A stretch of DNA of 64,000 bases from Rhodanobacter sp. (GCA_024711345.1 JANJTA010000032.1:1-64000), one strand, 5' to 3'; counted from the first letter of the stretch, positions 1 to 10,982 are shown. Translations and numbers: made by a program. Notes: a model not told the origin generated them from the letters alone.

Positions 1-73
1 CCTTCACTGCCAGGCCGGCCTCCGCCTCACGCAGGAAGCCGATGATCTGCTCTTCGGAAAAGCGCTTCTTCAC
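1..73 (-). CDS. IS3-family transposase OrfA, N-terminal fragment (runs off the window)
   Basis: Reading leftwards from a GTG at 73, the sequence encodes [20 protein letters not shown] and a few more residues. That is the characteristic start of OrfA proteins of the IS407-like branch of the IS3 family, the small helix-turn-helix protein made ahead of, and by frameshift fused to, the OrfB DDE transposase. A good ribosome binding site (AAGGAG) lies 7 bases upstream of the GTG. Only about 24 residues are visible, so intactness of the element cannot be judged. Confidence 0.8.
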   Translation of the reverse strand, partial: MKKRFSEEQIIGFLREAEAGLAVK

Positions 74-140
74 GTCCAATCTCCTTCGGATGGGGGATTG
101 GACTCCAAACCGATGTGCTACTCAAAGGCGGGGGGACGTC
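1..140 (-). mobile_element. End of an IS3-family insertion sequence (partial)
   Basis: This is the terminal part of an insertion sequence running off the left edge of the window. It contains the first codons of an IS3-type OrfA transposase and a non-coding end of about 65 bases. The right border is placed between about 120 and 143 because recognisable hutH coding sequence begins at 143-146. I could not define the terminal inverted repeat or a target duplication, because the other end is not in the window. Confidence 0.65.
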
Positions 141-142
141 GC

Positions 143-724
143 CCGGACGACGGCGAAGTGCTATCCGGCGGTAACTTCCACGCCGAGCCGGTCGCGTTCG
201 CAGCCGACCAGATCGCCATTGCGATTGCCGAAGTCGGCGCGCTGGCCGAGCGCCGGATCGCGCTGCTGGTCGATGCCACGCTGTCCGGCCTGCCTGCGTT
301 TCTCGTCGATGATCCGGGCATCAACTCCGGCTTCATGATCGCCCACGTCACTGCCGCGTCTCTGGCCAGCGAGAACAAGACACTCGCGCATCCGGCCAGC
401 ATCGACTCGATTCCCACCTCGGCCAACCAGGAGGATCATGTCAGCATGGCCACGTTCGCCGCGCGCAAGGCCATCGACGTGGCGACCAATGTCCGGCGCA
501 TCGTGGCGATCGAGTTGCTGGCCGCTTGCCAAGGCCTCGACTTCCGACGCCCGCTGCAATCCTCTGAACCGCTCGAAGCCGCCCATGCTCTCGTGCGCCG
601 CGTAGTGCCACGCTACGCCAAGGATCGCTATTTCGCCGCAAACATCACCCAAGCCGACGATTTGATCACTGCTGACGCCTTCGCGACGGTACTCGGCAAT
701 GTCTTTGTCGAGCGGTCCGCGTGA
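143..724 (+). pseudogene. hutH: Histidine ammonia-lyase HutH, 3' fragment
   Basis: HutH converts histidine to urocanate, the first step of the Hut pathway. The frame from about 143 encodes the C-terminal part of the family, including [34 protein letters not shown] and [20 protein letters not shown]. The N-terminal half, which holds the Ala-Ser-Gly triad that forms the MIO electrophile, is absent, because the end of an IS3-type element abuts the remaining part. No enzyme activity is expected. The stop codon overlaps the hutG start (ATGA at 721-724), so the pair was once translationally coupled. An in-frame ATG inside the IS end (98) could at most give a hybrid peptide. Confidence 0.88.
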
Positions 725-1671
725 TGGAGGGATGGCGGGGCCGTGTCGACTCATCTGACGACTCGGAGACGTTTCGTTGGCACCAAGTGGTGCGTCCAGT
801 CACGCCAGGCGCCGCTCCCGGCGTTGCACTGGTAGGTTTCGCCAGCGATGAGGGCGTCAGACGCAACGGCGGACGTACCGGTGCGGCGGAAGGGCCCGCT
901 GCGCTGCGGCAGGCATTGGCCAACTTGCCGGTTGCGCACGACGGGCCACTGTACGATGCCGGCGACGAAGTCTGCTCCGAGGGCAACCTCGAACATGCCC
1001 AGCACGAATTTGCCGCACGCATCTCTGCATTGATCGATGCCGGGCACCTTCCCATCGGGCTCGGTGGCGGACACGAGATCGCTTATGGGAGTTACCTGGG
1101 ACTGGCCGGCAGCGCAAGCTGCCGCCGCCAGCGTATCGCGATCGTCAACCTGGACGCCCACTTGGATCTGCGTGACGGTCCGACGGCAAACTCAGGCACG
1201 CCATTCCTGCAAGCCATCCGGCACGCCCAGACGAACGGAACCGAACTCGACTACTTGTGTCTCGGCGTCAGCCCTTCAGCCAACACCCGTCGTCTGTTTG
1301 CCACCGCCGACGCCGTCGGCGCCCGTTACTGGCGCGATGAGGAACTCACCCTTCCCCAGGTGGAAGTGGTCATCGCCGCAATGATGGATCGATTGAGCTC
1401 CGCCGACGTCATCTACCTCACGATGTGCCTGGACGTGCTCCCCGAAGCCACCGCACCTGGTGTCAGTGCACCGAGTGCACGAGGCGTCGCCCTGGAGGTC
1501 GTGGAGCCCATCGTGCACGCCATCGCTCGAACCGGGCGGCTGCGCCTGTTCGATGTCGCGGAACTTTGCCCGCGGCTGGACCCCGCGGGCGCCACGGCTC
1601 GTGTCGCGGCACGCCTGATTCATGGCGTAGCGACGTATCGCCATGGCAACCAAAGCCAGCCGCGGAACTGA
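721..1671 (+). CDS. hutG: Formimidoylglutamase (HutG), altered metal ligand
   Basis: Arginase/ureohydrolase-family enzyme of 316 aa that hydrolyses N-formimidoyl-glutamate to glutamate and formamide in histidine breakdown. Metal-site motifs are GGGHE (His118) and LDAHLDLR (Asp145, His147, Asp149). The third motif, usually (S/T)xDxD followed by VLP..APG in this family, reads [14 protein letters not shown]: the first of its two aspartates is Cys236 (TGC at 1426-1428), while Asp238 is kept. In arginases that aspartate binds the binuclear manganese centre, so activity may be lost or changed. The gene follows the IS-broken hutH with a 4-base overlap, and relaxed selection would fit. The frame is otherwise intact. 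Confidence 0.85.
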   Translation: MMEGWRGRVDSSDDSETFRWHQVVRPVTPGAAPGVALVGFASDEGVRRNGGRTGAAEGPAALRQALANLPVAHDGPLYDAGDEVCSEGNLEHAQHEFAARISALIDAGHLPIGLGGGHEIAYGSYLGLAGSASCRRQRIAIVNLDAHLDLRDGPTANSGTPFLQAIRHAQTNGTELDYLCLGVSPSANTRRLFATADAVGARYWRDEELTLPQVEVVIAAMMDRLSSADVIYLTMCLDVLPEATAPGVSAPSARGVALEVVEPIVHAIARTGRLRLFDVAELCPRLDPAGATARVAARLIHGVATYRHGNQSQPRN

Positions 1672-1688
1672 CTGCGCCACCGCGGCCT

Positions 1689-1706
1689 CATGTACGACGG
1701 TACATG
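1689..1706. repeat. Short perfect hairpin between hutG and cusF
   Basis: The arms CATGTAC and GTACATG enclose a 4-base loop. It lies just after hutG and in the gap (1672-1863) between two convergent genes, so it could help end transcription, but no T-run follows on either side. Nothing else is recognisable in this gap. Confidence 0.35.
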
Positions 1707-1863
1707 GAGGTGCCAACAAGCATCGGCCAACATGCGGCCATCGCGAGCTTCGATCACTGCAGATCCTGTCTCCGTCCACCGCGATAACCAATGCCGGCAC
1801 ATTCGGGTGATACAGCTCGTGACACGGAAGGGTTACCTGTCACGAGCTGCGCAAGGCGCCTGC

Positions 1864-2214
1864 TTATTGCTGCTGTACCGGTTTGATCGCCGTCACCGTG
1901 CTGCCCGCGCTGGCCTGACGCAAGGTGAATTGCACCTTGTCGCCGACTTTCACGTGCTTCAGCAGATCCGGCGAAGCCACCTTGAACGGCATTGTCATGG
2001 CCGGCCAGCCGATGGCGGCGATGGCCTCGTGCTGCAGCGTGACGGCACCTTTGGCCGTATCGATCGCCTTGACCACGCCGACGCCCTGCACATCGGCCGG
2101 CTTGGCGTCGTGCTGCATGCCGGACATGTTGGGATCCATCTGTTGGGCGACGACGAGGGTAGACGTAGCGATCAGCGCAGCGGTGATCGCGAAGGTAATG
2201 AGGTGCTTTTTCAT
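1864..2214 (-). CDS. cusF: Periplasmic copper chaperone CusF
   Basis: A 116-aa secreted protein with an N-terminal signal peptide of about 23 residues ending at VVAQ, then the small beta-barrel CusF domain with its conserved GxVxxID...VTLxHxxI..IGWPAMTMPF pattern. In the family the His, the Met residues of WPAMTM and the neighbouring Trp bind Cu(I)/Ag(I) and pass it to the CusCBA pump. It is the last gene of the cusCBAF group, 3 bases after cusA, which agrees with that role. A second CusF-like protein is encoded at 16301-16630. Confidence 0.9.
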   Translation of the reverse strand: MKKHLITFAITAALIATSTLVVAQQMDPNMSGMQHDAKPADVQGVGVVKAIDTAKGAVTLQHEAIAAIGWPAMTMPFKVASPDLLKHVKVGDKVQFTLRQASAGSTVTAIKPVQQQ

Positions 2215-2217
2215 GGA

Positions 2218-5200
2218 TCAGTCTCCTTGGGTTGAGTTGGGTTGGTGGGTCAGTCGGTAACGAACCAGCAGGCGGAACGCGGCAGGAATGACGAGCATGG
2301 ACAGTAAAGGCGCGGTGAGCATGCCGCCGACCATCGGCGCAGCAATGCGCTGCATGACTTCCGAGCCGGCGCCATGGCCGAGCAGGATCGGGAACAGGCC
2401 GGCGAGGATCACCGCCACCGTCATCGCCTTGGGCCGCACGCGCTGCACAGCGCCTTCGCGGATCGCCGCATCCAATGCAGCCGGCCCGGCATGAGGGTCG
2501 AGTGCGAGCTGGTGATCCCAGGCATGGCGCAGGTACAGCAGCATCACCACGCCGAACTCGGCAGCGACGCCCGCCAGCGCAATGAAGCCGATCATGGTCG
2601 CCACCGACACCGCGTGGCCGAGCAGCCAGATCAACCATAGCCCGCCGACCAGCGACAGCGGTACGCTGGCCATGATCAGCGCGGTCTCGCTCGCGCGACG
2701 AAATACCACGTAGATCAGGCCGAAGATGATTAGTAGCGCCAGGGGTACCACCAGTTCAAGGCGCTTCATGGCGCTGGCCAGGTATTCGAACTGGCCCGAC
2801 CAGGCCACGGTGACACCTGGTGGCAACCGGACTTGCTGCGCCACGGCGCGTTGCAGGTCGGCGACCACCGCACCGAGGTCGCGACCCTTGTTGTCAACGT
2901 AGACATAGGTGGCCAGCTGGCCGTTCTCGCTCTTCAGCATGGAGGGCCCTTCGTCAATACGGATGTCGGCGACCTGGGCCAGCGTGATCTGTGCGCCATT
3001 CGCAGCGACGATGGGCAACTGTCGTAGCGCCGCCACCGAGTCACGCCGGACCCGCGGGTAGCGCACCACGATCGGATAGCGTTCACGTCCCTCTACCGTT
3101 TGTCCGATCGGATCGCCGCCAACGACGGCGGCGATCAGCTGCTGCAGTTGCTGCTGGGTTAATCCATAGCGCGCCGCCTCGTCACGGCGGATATGCACGT
3201 CCACATAGCGCCCGCTGGCGGCACGCTCGGCAATCGCCGAACCGACCCCGGGCACACCTTTCGCCACCACTTCGATCTGATCCGCGACCGTTTGCAGGAC
3301 CGCCGGATCCGTGCCCAATACCTTGATGCCGATAGGGCTCTTGATGCCGGTGGCCAGCATGTCGATGCGATTGCGGATCGGTGGCACGAACAGGTTGGTC
3401 AGTCCCGGTACGTGCACGGCCTTGTCCAGCTCCGCCTTGAGCTTGTCCATCGTCATGCCCGGCCGCCATTGATCCTTCGGCTTGAAGGTGATGGTGGTCT
3501 CGAACATCTCCAGCGGGGCCGGATCGGTGGCGGTCTCTGCACGCCCGGCTTTGCCGAACACGTGATCGACCTCCGGCACGGTCTTGATCATGCGATCGGT
3601 CAGTTGCAGCAATTGGGCCGCCTTGCCGGCCGACAGTCCCGGCAAGGCGGTCGGCATGTACAGCAGCGTGCCTTCGTCCATCGCCGGCATAAATTCGCTA
3701 CCCAGGCGGCTGGAGGGAACCACGGCGCTGAGCAGCAGGATTCCGGCCAACAGCAGCGTGGCTTTCGGATAACGCAGCACCGCCTCCAGGATCGGGCGAT
3801 ACAGCGCGATCAGGCCACGATTGAGCGGGTTGGTGCGCTCGTCGCGGATGCGACCGCGCACCAGATAGCCCATTAATACGGGCACCAGCGTCACCGCGAG
3901 GCCAGCCGCCGCGGCCATCGCATAGGTCTTGGTGAACGCGAGCGGCTTGAACAGCTTGCCTTCTTGCCCCTCCAGCGCAAACACCGGCACGAACGACAAC
4001 GCGATGATCAGCAGGCTCACGAACAGCGCCGGACCCACTTCGGCGCTGGCCTCCGCGATCAGCGACCAGCGCGCGGCCCCCTGCGGTTCCTCGCCATCGT
4101 GCGCATGCCGCCAATGCTCCAGATGCTTGTGCGTGTTCTCGATCATCACTACGGCTGCATCGACCATCGCGCCGATCGCGATCGCGATGCCGCCGAGCGA
4201 CATCAGGTTCGCCGTCACGCCCTGCAGGTGCAGCGCGATGAACGCGACCAGTACACCCAGTGGCAGCGTGATCACCGCGACCAGCGCCGAGCGCAGATGG
4301 CCGAGGAACAGCGCGCAGACCAGCGCAACCACCAGGAACTCTTCCAGCAGCTTGCCCCACAGGTTTTCCACCGCGGCATCAATCAACTGCGAGCGATCGT
4401 AGGTCGGCACGATCTCTACGCCGGCCGGCAGGCTGTGCTTGAGCTCGGCCAGCTTGACCTTCACCGCCTCGATCGCGGCCTTGGCGTTCTTGCCCGAACG
4501 CAGCACGACTACGCCGCCGGCGACTTCGCCTTGGCCGTCCAGCTCGGTGATGCCCCGGCGGAAGGTCGGACCACGACGTACTGTTGCCACGTCGCGCAGC
4601 AGCACCGGCACACCGCCAGCGTTGGTAATGATCGGCACCTGCTCGAAATCCTCCCGGCTGCGCAGATAGCCTTCGCTGCGCACCATCATCTCCGCCTCGC
4701 CCTGCTCGATCACCGAACCGCCATTGGCACCGTTCGCCCCGTTCACCGCATCCACCAGTTGCGACACGCTGATCCCTCGTGCCGCTAACGCTTGCGGGTC
4801 GGGCACGATCTGCCACGCGCGCTCCATGCCGCCGAGACTGGCCACCTCGGCCACGTCCGGCACGGTTTTCAATTGGTAGCGCAGAAACCAGTCCTGCAAG
4901 GCTCGTAGCTGACCGAGGTCGTGCTTTCCGGTGCGGTCGACCAGCGCGTACTCATAGATCCAGCCCAGGCCGGTGGCATCCGGACCCAACGCCGGCGTCA
5001 CGCCGGTTGGCAGGCGGTCGCGCACCTGACTCAGGTACTCCAGAACGCGCGACCGCGCCCAGTACAGATCGGTGCTGTCGTCGAACAACACGTAGACGAA
5101 GGAATCGCCGAAGAACGAGTAGGCGCGCACGCTCTTCGCCCCCGGCACCGACAGCATCGTCGTCGCCAGTGGATAGGTGATCTGATCTTCGACCACCTGC

Positions 5201-5373
5201 GGCGACTGGCCCGGCCAACTGGTGCGGATGATCACCTGGGTGTCGGACAGATCCGGCAGCGCATCGACCGGCGTGCGCGTCACCGAGTACACGCCGATCA
5301 GGGCCAGCGTCAGCGCCGCCAGCAGCACGAACAGCCGATGCGCGATCGCAGCACGAATCAGGGCGGCAATCAT
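2218..5373 (-). CDS. cusA: Copper/silver efflux RND permease CusA
   Basis: Inner-membrane proton-driven pump of the heavy-metal RND (HME) family, 1051 aa, the usual length. It forms the trimeric core of CusCBA and extrudes Cu(I)/Ag(I) from periplasm and cytoplasm to the outside. The N-terminus (first transmembrane helix, then [18 protein letters not shown]) and the helix with [20 protein letters not shown] are typical. The three methionines that make the periplasmic copper site in E. coli CusA have counterparts here, in LLYMP, PLEMFET and RIDML (roughly residues 575, 625 and 675), which favours monovalent over divalent metal. The start overlaps the cusB stop by 4 bases. Confidence 0.93.
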   Translation of the reverse strand: MIAALIRAAIAHRLFVLLAALTLALIGVYSVTRTPVDALPDLSDTQVIIRTSWPGQSPQVVEDQITYPLATTMLSVPGAKSVRAYSFFGDSFVYVLFDDSTDLYWARSRVLEYLSQVRDRLPTGVTPALGPDATGLGWIYEYALVDRTGKHDLGQLRALQDWFLRYQLKTVPDVAEVASLGGMERAWQIVPDPQALAARGISVSQLVDAVNGANGANGGSVIEQGEAEMMVRSEGYLRSREDFEQVPIITNAGGVPVLLRDVATVRRGPTFRRGITELDGQGEVAGGVVVLRSGKNAKAAIEAVKVKLAELKHSLPAGVEIVPTYDRSQLIDAAVENLWGKLLEEFLVVALVCALFLGHLRSALVAVITLPLGVLVAFIALHLQGVTANLMSLGGIAIAIGAMVDAAVVMIENTHKHLEHWRHAHDGEEPQGAARWSLIAEASAEVGPALFVSLLIIALSFVPVFALEGQEGKLFKPLAFTKTYAMAAAAGLAVTLVPVLMGYLVRGRIRDERTNPLNRGLIALYRPILEAVLRYPKATLLLAGILLLSAVVPSSRLGSEFMPAMDEGTLLYMPTALPGLSAGKAAQLLQLTDRMIKTVPEVDHVFGKAGRAETATDPAPLEMFETTITFKPKDQWRPGMTMDKLKAELDKAVHVPGLTNLFVPPIRNRIDMLATGIKSPIGIKVLGTDPAVLQTVADQIEVVAKGVPGVGSAIAERAASGRYVDVHIRRDEAARYGLTQQQLQQLIAAVVGGDPIGQTVEGRERYPIVVRYPRVRRDSVAALRQLPIVAANGAQITLAQVADIRIDEGPSMLKSENGQLATYVYVDNKGRDLGAVVADLQRAVAQQVRLPPGVTVAWSGQFEYLASAMKRLELVVPLALLIIFGLIYVVFRRASETALIMASVPLSLVGGLWLIWLLGHAVSVATMIGFIALAGVAAEFGVVMLLYLRHAWDHQLALDPHAGPAALDAAIREGAVQRVRPKAMTVAVILAGLFPILLGHGAGSEVMQRIAAPMVGGMLTAPLLSMLVIPAAFRLLVRYRLTHQPNSTQGD

Positions 5374-6680
5374 GGGTGTGCTCCGTGCATATTCATGTTC
5401 GGCATCGGCGTGCCGCTGGCGGGGGCCGGGTTCGTCGCAGGATCGTTCAACCGCTCCAGCGCACCGGACAAACTCGCCTCCGAATCGATCAGGAACTGGC
5501 CGGAGACCACCACCTTCTCGCCGCCTTCGAGGCCAGCGAGAATTTCCGTGTAGCCGCCGGCCGCACGCCCGATCCGCACCGCGACGGCACGAAAGTGCCC
5601 TTCGGCATCGGCAACGATCACCCGTGCCTGGTTGCCGGTGGCAATCAACGCGTCGTCGGGTATCACCGGCATCGCGGCGCCGGGGGTCGGGTTGAGTTGC
5701 ACGGTGGCGAACATGCCGGGACTCAACACGGCATCGGGGTTGTCGAGCACGATGCGCGCCCGCTGCGTGCGTGTCGCGCCGTCGATATCCGGCAGCACGG
5801 TTTCGACCGTGCCGTGGAACATGCGATCCGGCAGCCCATTGACCGTGACGGTGACCGGCGTGCCGCGGCGCACCGTCGCCGCCACCGCCTGCGGCAATGC
5901 CGCCTCAATCCACACGGTGGACAGGCCGTTCAAGGTCATCAGCGTCTGCCCCGCACTGACGCGCTGACCTTCGCGCACGTCCAGCGTGGTGACGACGCCC
6001 GCCGCCGGCGCATGCAGCGTGATCGCGGCACCCGCACCATGGCGCGCTGACCGGATGTCCGCCGCAGTGAGACCCAGCACCTGCAAACGCTGCCGTGCCG
6101 CAGCGCGCAGGTCGCGCGCATCGGCCGACTGTGCCTGCTCCAACGCTGCGTATTCAGCCAGCGCGCTGTTCCATTGCGGCGCCAGCAACTCGGCCAGTGG
6201 CGCACCGGAAGCGACCGCGGTGTACGGCGCACGCACATCGAGTCTGGCGATCACCGCATCGACCCGCGCACTGATCGTGCTGGCCTGGCGCAGATCCCAA
6301 GTGATGGTGCCGGGTACCTCGATCGCCGACGCCAGCACCCGCCGCTCGACCGGCGCCGTACGAACACCCAGATTTTGCACCGTGGCCGGATCGATCTGGA
6401 TGCCGTCCTTGGCCACTCCTTCATCGGCATATTTGGCGATCATCTCCATGCCCATCGGCGACAGGCCTGGTTTGTCAAAATGCTGTTGAGGCACCATCGG
6501 GTCGTACCAGTACAGAATTTTTCTGTCGCCGGCCGACTTGGTCGACGCAACACTGCCGGTGTGCGCCGGTGTCGACGGTGCATGACGACGACCACCGAAA
6601 TAGCCGACCACCAGCAGTACCGCCGCGAGCAAGACGCCGGCGAAAATCATCAGGACAGGTTTCATGGGCGCGCGCTTCAT
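5370..6680 (-). CDS. cusB: Copper/silver efflux periplasmic adaptor CusB
   Basis: Membrane-fusion protein of 436 aa joining CusA to the outer-membrane channel. An N-terminal membrane anchor is followed at about residues 57-82 by a heavy-metal-binding domain ([20 protein letters not shown]), then barrel-sandwich, beta-barrel and membrane-proximal regions. The C-terminus is Met/His-rich ([12 protein letters not shown]). The ATG at 6680 is chosen because it overlaps the cusC stop (ATGA) and has GGAG 9 bases upstream; an in-frame extension further upstream would run into cusC. It is translationally coupled to cusC and cusA. Confidence 0.93.
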   Translation of the reverse strand: MKRAPMKPVLMIFAGVLLAAVLLVVGYFGGRRHAPSTPAHTGSVASTKSAGDRKILYWYDPMVPQQHFDKPGLSPMGMEMIAKYADEGVAKDGIQIDPATVQNLGVRTAPVERRVLASAIEVPGTITWDLRQASTISARVDAVIARLDVRAPYTAVASGAPLAELLAPQWNSALAEYAALEQAQSADARDLRAAARQRLQVLGLTAADIRSARHGAGAAITLHAPAAGVVTTLDVREGQRVSAGQTLMTLNGLSTVWIEAALPQAVAATVRRGTPVTVTVNGLPDRMFHGTVETVLPDIDGATRTQRARIVLDNPDAVLSPGMFATVQLNPTPGAAMPVIPDDALIATGNQARVIVADAEGHFRAVAVRIGRAAGGYTEILAGLEGGEKVVVSGQFLIDSEASLSGALERLNDPATNPAPASGTPMPNMNMHGAHP

Positions 6681-7951
6681 GGCGTCGTCTCCGAATTGGG
6701 TAGCAGATAAGCCAGCGCGGCCCACAGGCGCGCATGGGTCGCCAGCGCCTCGGCATAGGCCAGCCGCTGTTCGATTTCGTCACGACGGGCGTCGAGCCAT
6801 GGCTGCATCGCACTGCCGCCACGGTATCCGGCGAGCGCCGTACGCGCGCGATCACGGGCGAGTGGAAGCAAGGTGTCTTGGTAACGCTGGATCTGTCGAC
6901 CCCAACCCTGCCAACTGGTGATTGCGCGTGCGACCGCCTCGCGCTGGGCGCGGCGGGCATCTTCGTGGTCGGCCTGTACCGCGTCCCACTGCGCCTGTTT
7001 GGCGCTGATACCGCGATCCTGCCGGTTGCGGGTGAACAGCGGCAAGCTCACACCCACTTGCAATGTCACCATGTCGGGAAGCCCCGGCGCACGCCGGCCA
7101 TAATCCACCGACACGTTCCAGTCTGGGTGTCTGGCCGCCCGCGCCTGTGCCAGCGCGGCCTGTGCCACCTGTTCGCGTGCCTGCCACGCCTGCATCGGCG
7201 CCTGTTGGTCGATGTGCAGCTCCAGGCGATCCGCCGTGACCGGCAGATGACCAAAATCCGGCGCCTCGGCTAGGACGGGAACACTTGGGCCCAGCCACCG
7301 CTGCAGGCCCGCTTGGGCGGCGATGAAATCCGCATCGACGGCCTCCAGCCGGTTGTCCAGTGTGGCCGCCTCGGTACGCGCTGCCAGCGCATCGGTGGCG
7401 CCGCCTTCGCCGCCGCGCAGGCGCGCCTGCGTGATCTGCACGGCCAGCGCGCTCTCGCTGCGCAACTCGTCCAGCAGCGCACGCTTCTGCTGCGTGGCCC
7501 ACACCTCGATCCAGGCATCCGCAATGCGTTCGCGCACCGTCTGGGCGGCGGCCACATGCTCACTTTCGGCGGCATCGATTTGTGCAGCGGCCAGCGTGCG
7601 ATCGGCAGCGCGCGCTGCCCGTGACGGGATGGTCTGTCCGATCCCGATCGTGCGCATGGTCATGCCGTCCGCGCGCAAGTTGAACGCCTCGGCGCCCGTC
7701 ACCGGATAGTTGGAGAGCCCGGCCGTCAGCGACGGATCCGGCAACCGACCGGCGCGAACGGCTTCCTCGCGAGCAGCCCGAATATCGGCGGATCGGGCAT
7801 CCAGCAAGGGCGCACGCGCCAGACCTTGGCGAACCGCCGCTTCGAGCGTCAGCGGCGATTGCGCGGCATGCGCCGTGACAGCCACGGCTCCGCAAAGAAC
7901 CATGGCCAGTACCGACACCCTACGGCATCGGAAAACATGAGAGAACCACAT
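6677..7951 (-). CDS. cusC: TolC-family outer-membrane channel, CusC-like
   Basis: Outer-membrane efflux protein of 424 aa: signal peptide ending at AHAAQ, then two repeats of the outer-membrane efflux protein domain rich in long Ala/Arg/Gln helices that build the periplasmic tunnel. It lacks an obvious lipobox Cys, unlike E. coli CusC, so it is more like the CzcC/TolC-type channels of metal RND systems. It is the first gene of the cusCBAF block. GGAG lies 10 bases before the ATG. Confidence is high for the family and moderate for the symbol. Confidence 0.85.
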   Translation of the reverse strand: MWFSHVFRCRRVSVLAMVLCGAVAVTAHAAQSPLTLEAAVRQGLARAPLLDARSADIRAAREEAVRAGRLPDPSLTAGLSNYPVTGAEAFNLRADGMTMRTIGIGQTIPSRAARAADRTLAAAQIDAAESEHVAAAQTVRERIADAWIEVWATQQKRALLDELRSESALAVQITQARLRGGEGGATDALAARTEAATLDNRLEAVDADFIAAQAGLQRWLGPSVPVLAEAPDFGHLPVTADRLELHIDQQAPMQAWQAREQVAQAALAQARAARHPDWNVSVDYGRRAPGLPDMVTLQVGVSLPLFTRNRQDRGISAKQAQWDAVQADHEDARRAQREAVARAITSWQGWGRQIQRYQDTLLPLARDRARTALAGYRGGSAMQPWLDARRDEIEQRLAYAEALATHARLWAALAYLLPNSETTP

Positions 7952-8034
7952 GAGTCAACACTCCCGTGAACCTGCGACTTGCGACGCGCCCGTGCGGACA
8001 CAACGCCACCTCGGCAATACCGCGGCGTGTCAGA

Positions 8035-8448
8035 TCAGATCAGGAGTGAGCAAAACAACAATATGGGCGGCGGGGGTGGCGCTCGCAGTTCATCGATTCG
8101 TTGGATCGATCGATCCGACGGAAGCGCAACAACCGCTACCGACATCAGCAACGGCGGTATCGCCGTCAAAGTGCTGAGCGGCACGGACGCCGTGCGCGTG
8201 TCGACCTGGGTGACGCGGTCCGGCAGGCAATGTTTCTGGCACAGCGGGCTGGCGGAGGTGCCCTGCATCTGTGCGCAGCCGTCGTCCATGCTCGGCATCG
8301 AGTTCATCAGCGCAGCCGCCGACGTCGCTTCAGGCACCGTCGGACAAACGTAGGCAGCCAATGCCGTCTGCTGCCAAAGCATCAGCAGCGTCACCAACCA
8401 GATAAGGCGGCAACGTGTGGTGCGATGCATGCGGAAAGGACGGGCCAT
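8035..8448 (-). CDS. Small secreted Cys/Met protein of the copper cluster
   Basis: I do not recognise a named family. The 137-residue product has a hydrophobic N-terminal segment followed by AAYVCP, then a region with SMPSMDDGCAQM and SPLCQKHC, a second hydrophobic stretch, and a run of prolines near the end. Cys and Met clusters plus an exported N-terminus suggest a periplasmic or membrane-bound copper-binding or sensing role, and its place just upstream of cusC supports this. That is inference. ATG 8448 is preferred; codons further upstream are TTG with no better ribosome binding site. Much of it could be a signal anchor. Confidence 0.6.
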   Translation of the reverse strand: MARPFRMHRTTRCRLIWLVTLLMLWQQTALAAYVCPTVPEATSAAALMNSMPSMDDGCAQMQGTSASPLCQKHCLPDRVTQVDTRTASVPLSTLTAIPPLLMSVAVVALPSDRSIQRIDELRAPPPPPILLFCSLLI

Positions 8449-8480
8449 GAGCAACAATTTATCCCGAAATACCCAGGATT

Positions 8481-8518
8481 GCCTTGACTTGAATCAACTA
8501 GGGGTTGTCAGCCGGGTC
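8481..8518 (-). promoter_or_regulatory. Probable promoter/operator region of the small Cys/Met gene and cusCBAF
   Basis: The 143-base gap between the P-type ATPase gene and the next minus-strand gene contains a dyad, CAAC-TAGGG-GTTG, nested between TGAC and GTCA. This is the sort of symmetric element bound by metal sensors, and it is placed to control the cusCBAF block separately from the cop block. I cannot assign a regulator. Confidence 0.3.
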
Positions 8519-8591
8519 ACACATTGCGTCGATGTCGGCGTCACGCGCCCTCAGCAGCGGCATCGAGGCTTCATTCGTCGGCGTTGGCATC

Positions 8592-10937
8592 TCAGCCATG
8601 CCGCTTCCGGCCCAGCCGCAATGCGTTGGCAACCACCGACACGGAACTCAAGCTCATCGCCAAAGCGGCAATCATCGGGCTGAGCAACAGGCCCGTCACG
8701 GGGTACAGCACGCCGGCCGCAATCGGTACGCCCAGCGCGTTGTAGAGGAACGCAAAACCCAGGTTCTGCTTCATGTTGGCGACGGTGTCGTTGGAAATCG
8801 ACCGTGCCCGCACGATGCCGCGCAAGTCGCCCTTCACCAGTGTCACCTGTGCGCTCGACATCGCCACGTCGGTACCGGTGCCCATCGCGATGCCAACATC
8901 GGCGCCGGCAAGCGCGGGTGCATCGTTGATTCCGTCGCCGGCCATCGCGACCCGGTGTCCCTTGGCTTGCAACTGTTGTACCAGTTCGATTTTGTCCTTC
9001 GGGCGGACCTCGCCATGGACCTCGTCGATGCCCAGGGTGCGTGCAACCGCATGGGCGGTGGTGACACCGTCGCCGGTGGCCATCACGATTTTCAGGCCCG
9101 CCTCGTGCAGCGATGCGATGGCGGGGGCGGTGCTGGCCTTGATCGGATCGGCCACCGCAAGCAGGCCGGCCAGGACGCCATCGACCGCCAGATACATGAC
9201 GCTGGCACCGGCTCGGCGCAGCTCTTCGGCCGGTGTGGAAAGAACGGAGGCATCGACCCCGACCTCGTGCATCAGCGCGGTATTGCCGATCGCCAGGATG
9301 GCGCCACCCACCTTGCCGCGTACCCCGATGCCGGTGGATGACTCGAAGCTCTCCGGCGTTTCCAGCGTCAGGCCGCGACGACGGGCTTCCGCGACGATCG
9401 CGTCGGCCAGTGGATGCTCGCTACCCTGATCGAGGCTGGCCGCCAGGCGCAGCACCTCTTGCTTGGTGAACCCTTCGGCTGCGAGCGCGGTGTGGAACGC
9501 CGGACGTCCCTCGGTCAGGGTTCCGGTCTTGTCCACGATCAGGGTGTCGATCTTGCGGAGGTTCTCGATCGCCTCGGCATCGCGGAACAACACGCCTTCC
9601 CCGGCGGCACGGCCGGTCGCCACCATGATCGACATCGGCGTGGCCAGTCCCAGCGCGCAGGGGCAGGCGATGATCAGTACCGAGATCGCGTTTAGAACAG
9701 CGAACGTCCACGACGGTTCCGGACCGAACAGCCCCCACACGAAGAAGGTGGCAACGGCAATCGCCAGGACCGCCAGCACGAACCAGTAAGCCACCTTGTC
9801 GGCCATGCGCTGCATCGGTGCGCGCGAACGTTGCGCCTGCGCGACCAGTTGTACGATCTGCGACAGCACCGTCGCCGAACCGACTTTCTCCGCCCGGATC
9901 ACGAGGCTGCCGGTGCCGTTAAGGGTCGCGCCGATCACGCTGGAACCAACACTCTTTTCGACCGGGACGGGCTCCCCAGTCAGCATCGACTCGTCGACAT
10001 GGGAGCGCCCTTCGACCACTTCGCCGTCCACTGGCACCTTTTCACCAGGGCGTACCCGCAGGCGGTCACCGACGTGAACGTGGCTGAGTTCGACATCCTC
10101 CTCGCCGCCATCGTCGCGCAGGCGGCGTGCGGTCTTTGGCGCCAGCCCCAGCAGGGCCTTCAGGGCCGTCGATGTCTTCGAGCGGGCACGCAGTTCGAGT
10201 AGCTGGCCGAGCAGGGTCAGCGAGACGATCACCGCAGCGGCCTCGAAGTAGACGCCCACGCGGCCGTGCTCGTGGAACGACTCCGGGAACAGGTCCGGTG
10301 CCATGGTGGCGACGATGCTGTAGCCGAACGCCGCACCGACGCCAATGCCGATCAGGGTCCACATGTTGGGGCTGAAGTTGCGGACTGACTGCACGCATCG
10401 AACGAAGAACGGCCAGCCTGCCCACAACACCACCGGCGTGGTCAGTACCAGTTCGATCCAGGTCCGGGTGTCCACCGGCAGCCGGGGAAAGCGGTGGCCG
10501 AACATCGCCAGCACGAGCACCACCAGCGTCGCCGGCAAGGTCCACCAGAAGCGACGGCTGAAATCACGCAGTTCGGGGTTATCTTCATCCTCCAGCCCTG
10601 GCATTTCCGGCTCCAGCGCCATGCCGCAGATCGGGCAGATGCCGGGGCCTTCCTGGCGCACTTGCGGATGCATCGGGCAGACATACAGTGTTCCCGCCGG
10701 TGCCTGCGCGGGGGCGTCATCGGGACGCGGGGTCAGATATTTGGCCGGATCCGCCACGAAGCGTTCCAGGCAACGCGCCGAGCAGAAATGGTGCGTTACC
10801 CCTTCATGCTCGGCGTGATGGGCGGTCCGATCTGGATTGACCTGCATGCCGCACACCGGATCGATCGCGGTTGTCCCCGGACCGAGGTGGGTGTGACGTC
10901 CGTGGTCGGCGCCCGCGTGGTGATGGTGGGTGTTCAT
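8592..10937 (-). CDS. copA: Cu(I)-exporting P1B-type ATPase
   Basis: Inner-membrane ATPase of 781 aa that pumps cytoplasmic Cu(I) outwards. Domain order: His-rich start (NTHHHH); a YHS domain at about 24-69 (DPVCGM, FCSARC); a heavy-metal-binding domain at about 85-110 (YVCPMHP and CPICGM); transmembrane helices; actuator domain with TGEP (320-323); CPC ion site (425-427); DKTGT phosphorylation site (Asp469); SEHP; and GDGIND. There is no classical GMTCxxC HMA domain, so metal sensing at the N-terminus uses the YHS/HMBD pair. It follows the DUF411 gene by 45 bases in the same direction. The symbol also names the multicopper oxidase at 13941. Confidence 0.92.
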   Translation of the reverse strand: MNTHHHHAGADHGRHTHLGPGTTAIDPVCGMQVNPDRTAHHAEHEGVTHHFCSARCLERFVADPAKYLTPRPDDAPAQAPAGTLYVCPMHPQVRQEGPGICPICGMALEPEMPGLEDEDNPELRDFSRRFWWTLPATLVVLVLAMFGHRFPRLPVDTRTWIELVLTTPVVLWAGWPFFVRCVQSVRNFSPNMWTLIGIGVGAAFGYSIVATMAPDLFPESFHEHGRVGVYFEAAAVIVSLTLLGQLLELRARSKTSTALKALLGLAPKTARRLRDDGGEEDVELSHVHVGDRLRVRPGEKVPVDGEVVEGRSHVDESMLTGEPVPVEKSVGSSVIGATLNGTGSLVIRAEKVGSATVLSQIVQLVAQAQRSRAPMQRMADKVAYWFVLAVLAIAVATFFVWGLFGPEPSWTFAVLNAISVLIIACPCALGLATPMSIMVATGRAAGEGVLFRDAEAIENLRKIDTLIVDKTGTLTEGRPAFHTALAAEGFTKQEVLRLAASLDQGSEHPLADAIVAEARRRGLTLETPESFESSTGIGVRGKVGGAILAIGNTALMHEVGVDASVLSTPAEELRRAGASVMYLAVDGVLAGLLAVADPIKASTAPAIASLHEAGLKIVMATGDGVTTAHAVARTLGIDEVHGEVRPKDKIELVQQLQAKGHRVAMAGDGINDAPALAGADVGIAMGTGTDVAMSSAQVTLVKGDLRGIVRARSISNDTVANMKQNLGFAFLYNALGVPIAAGVLYPVTGLLLSPMIAALAMSLSSVSVVANALRLGRKRHG

Positions 10938-10982
10938 GCATCCTCTCGTGACAGCGGCAAAGGCTTGACGTTGATCGGCGTG

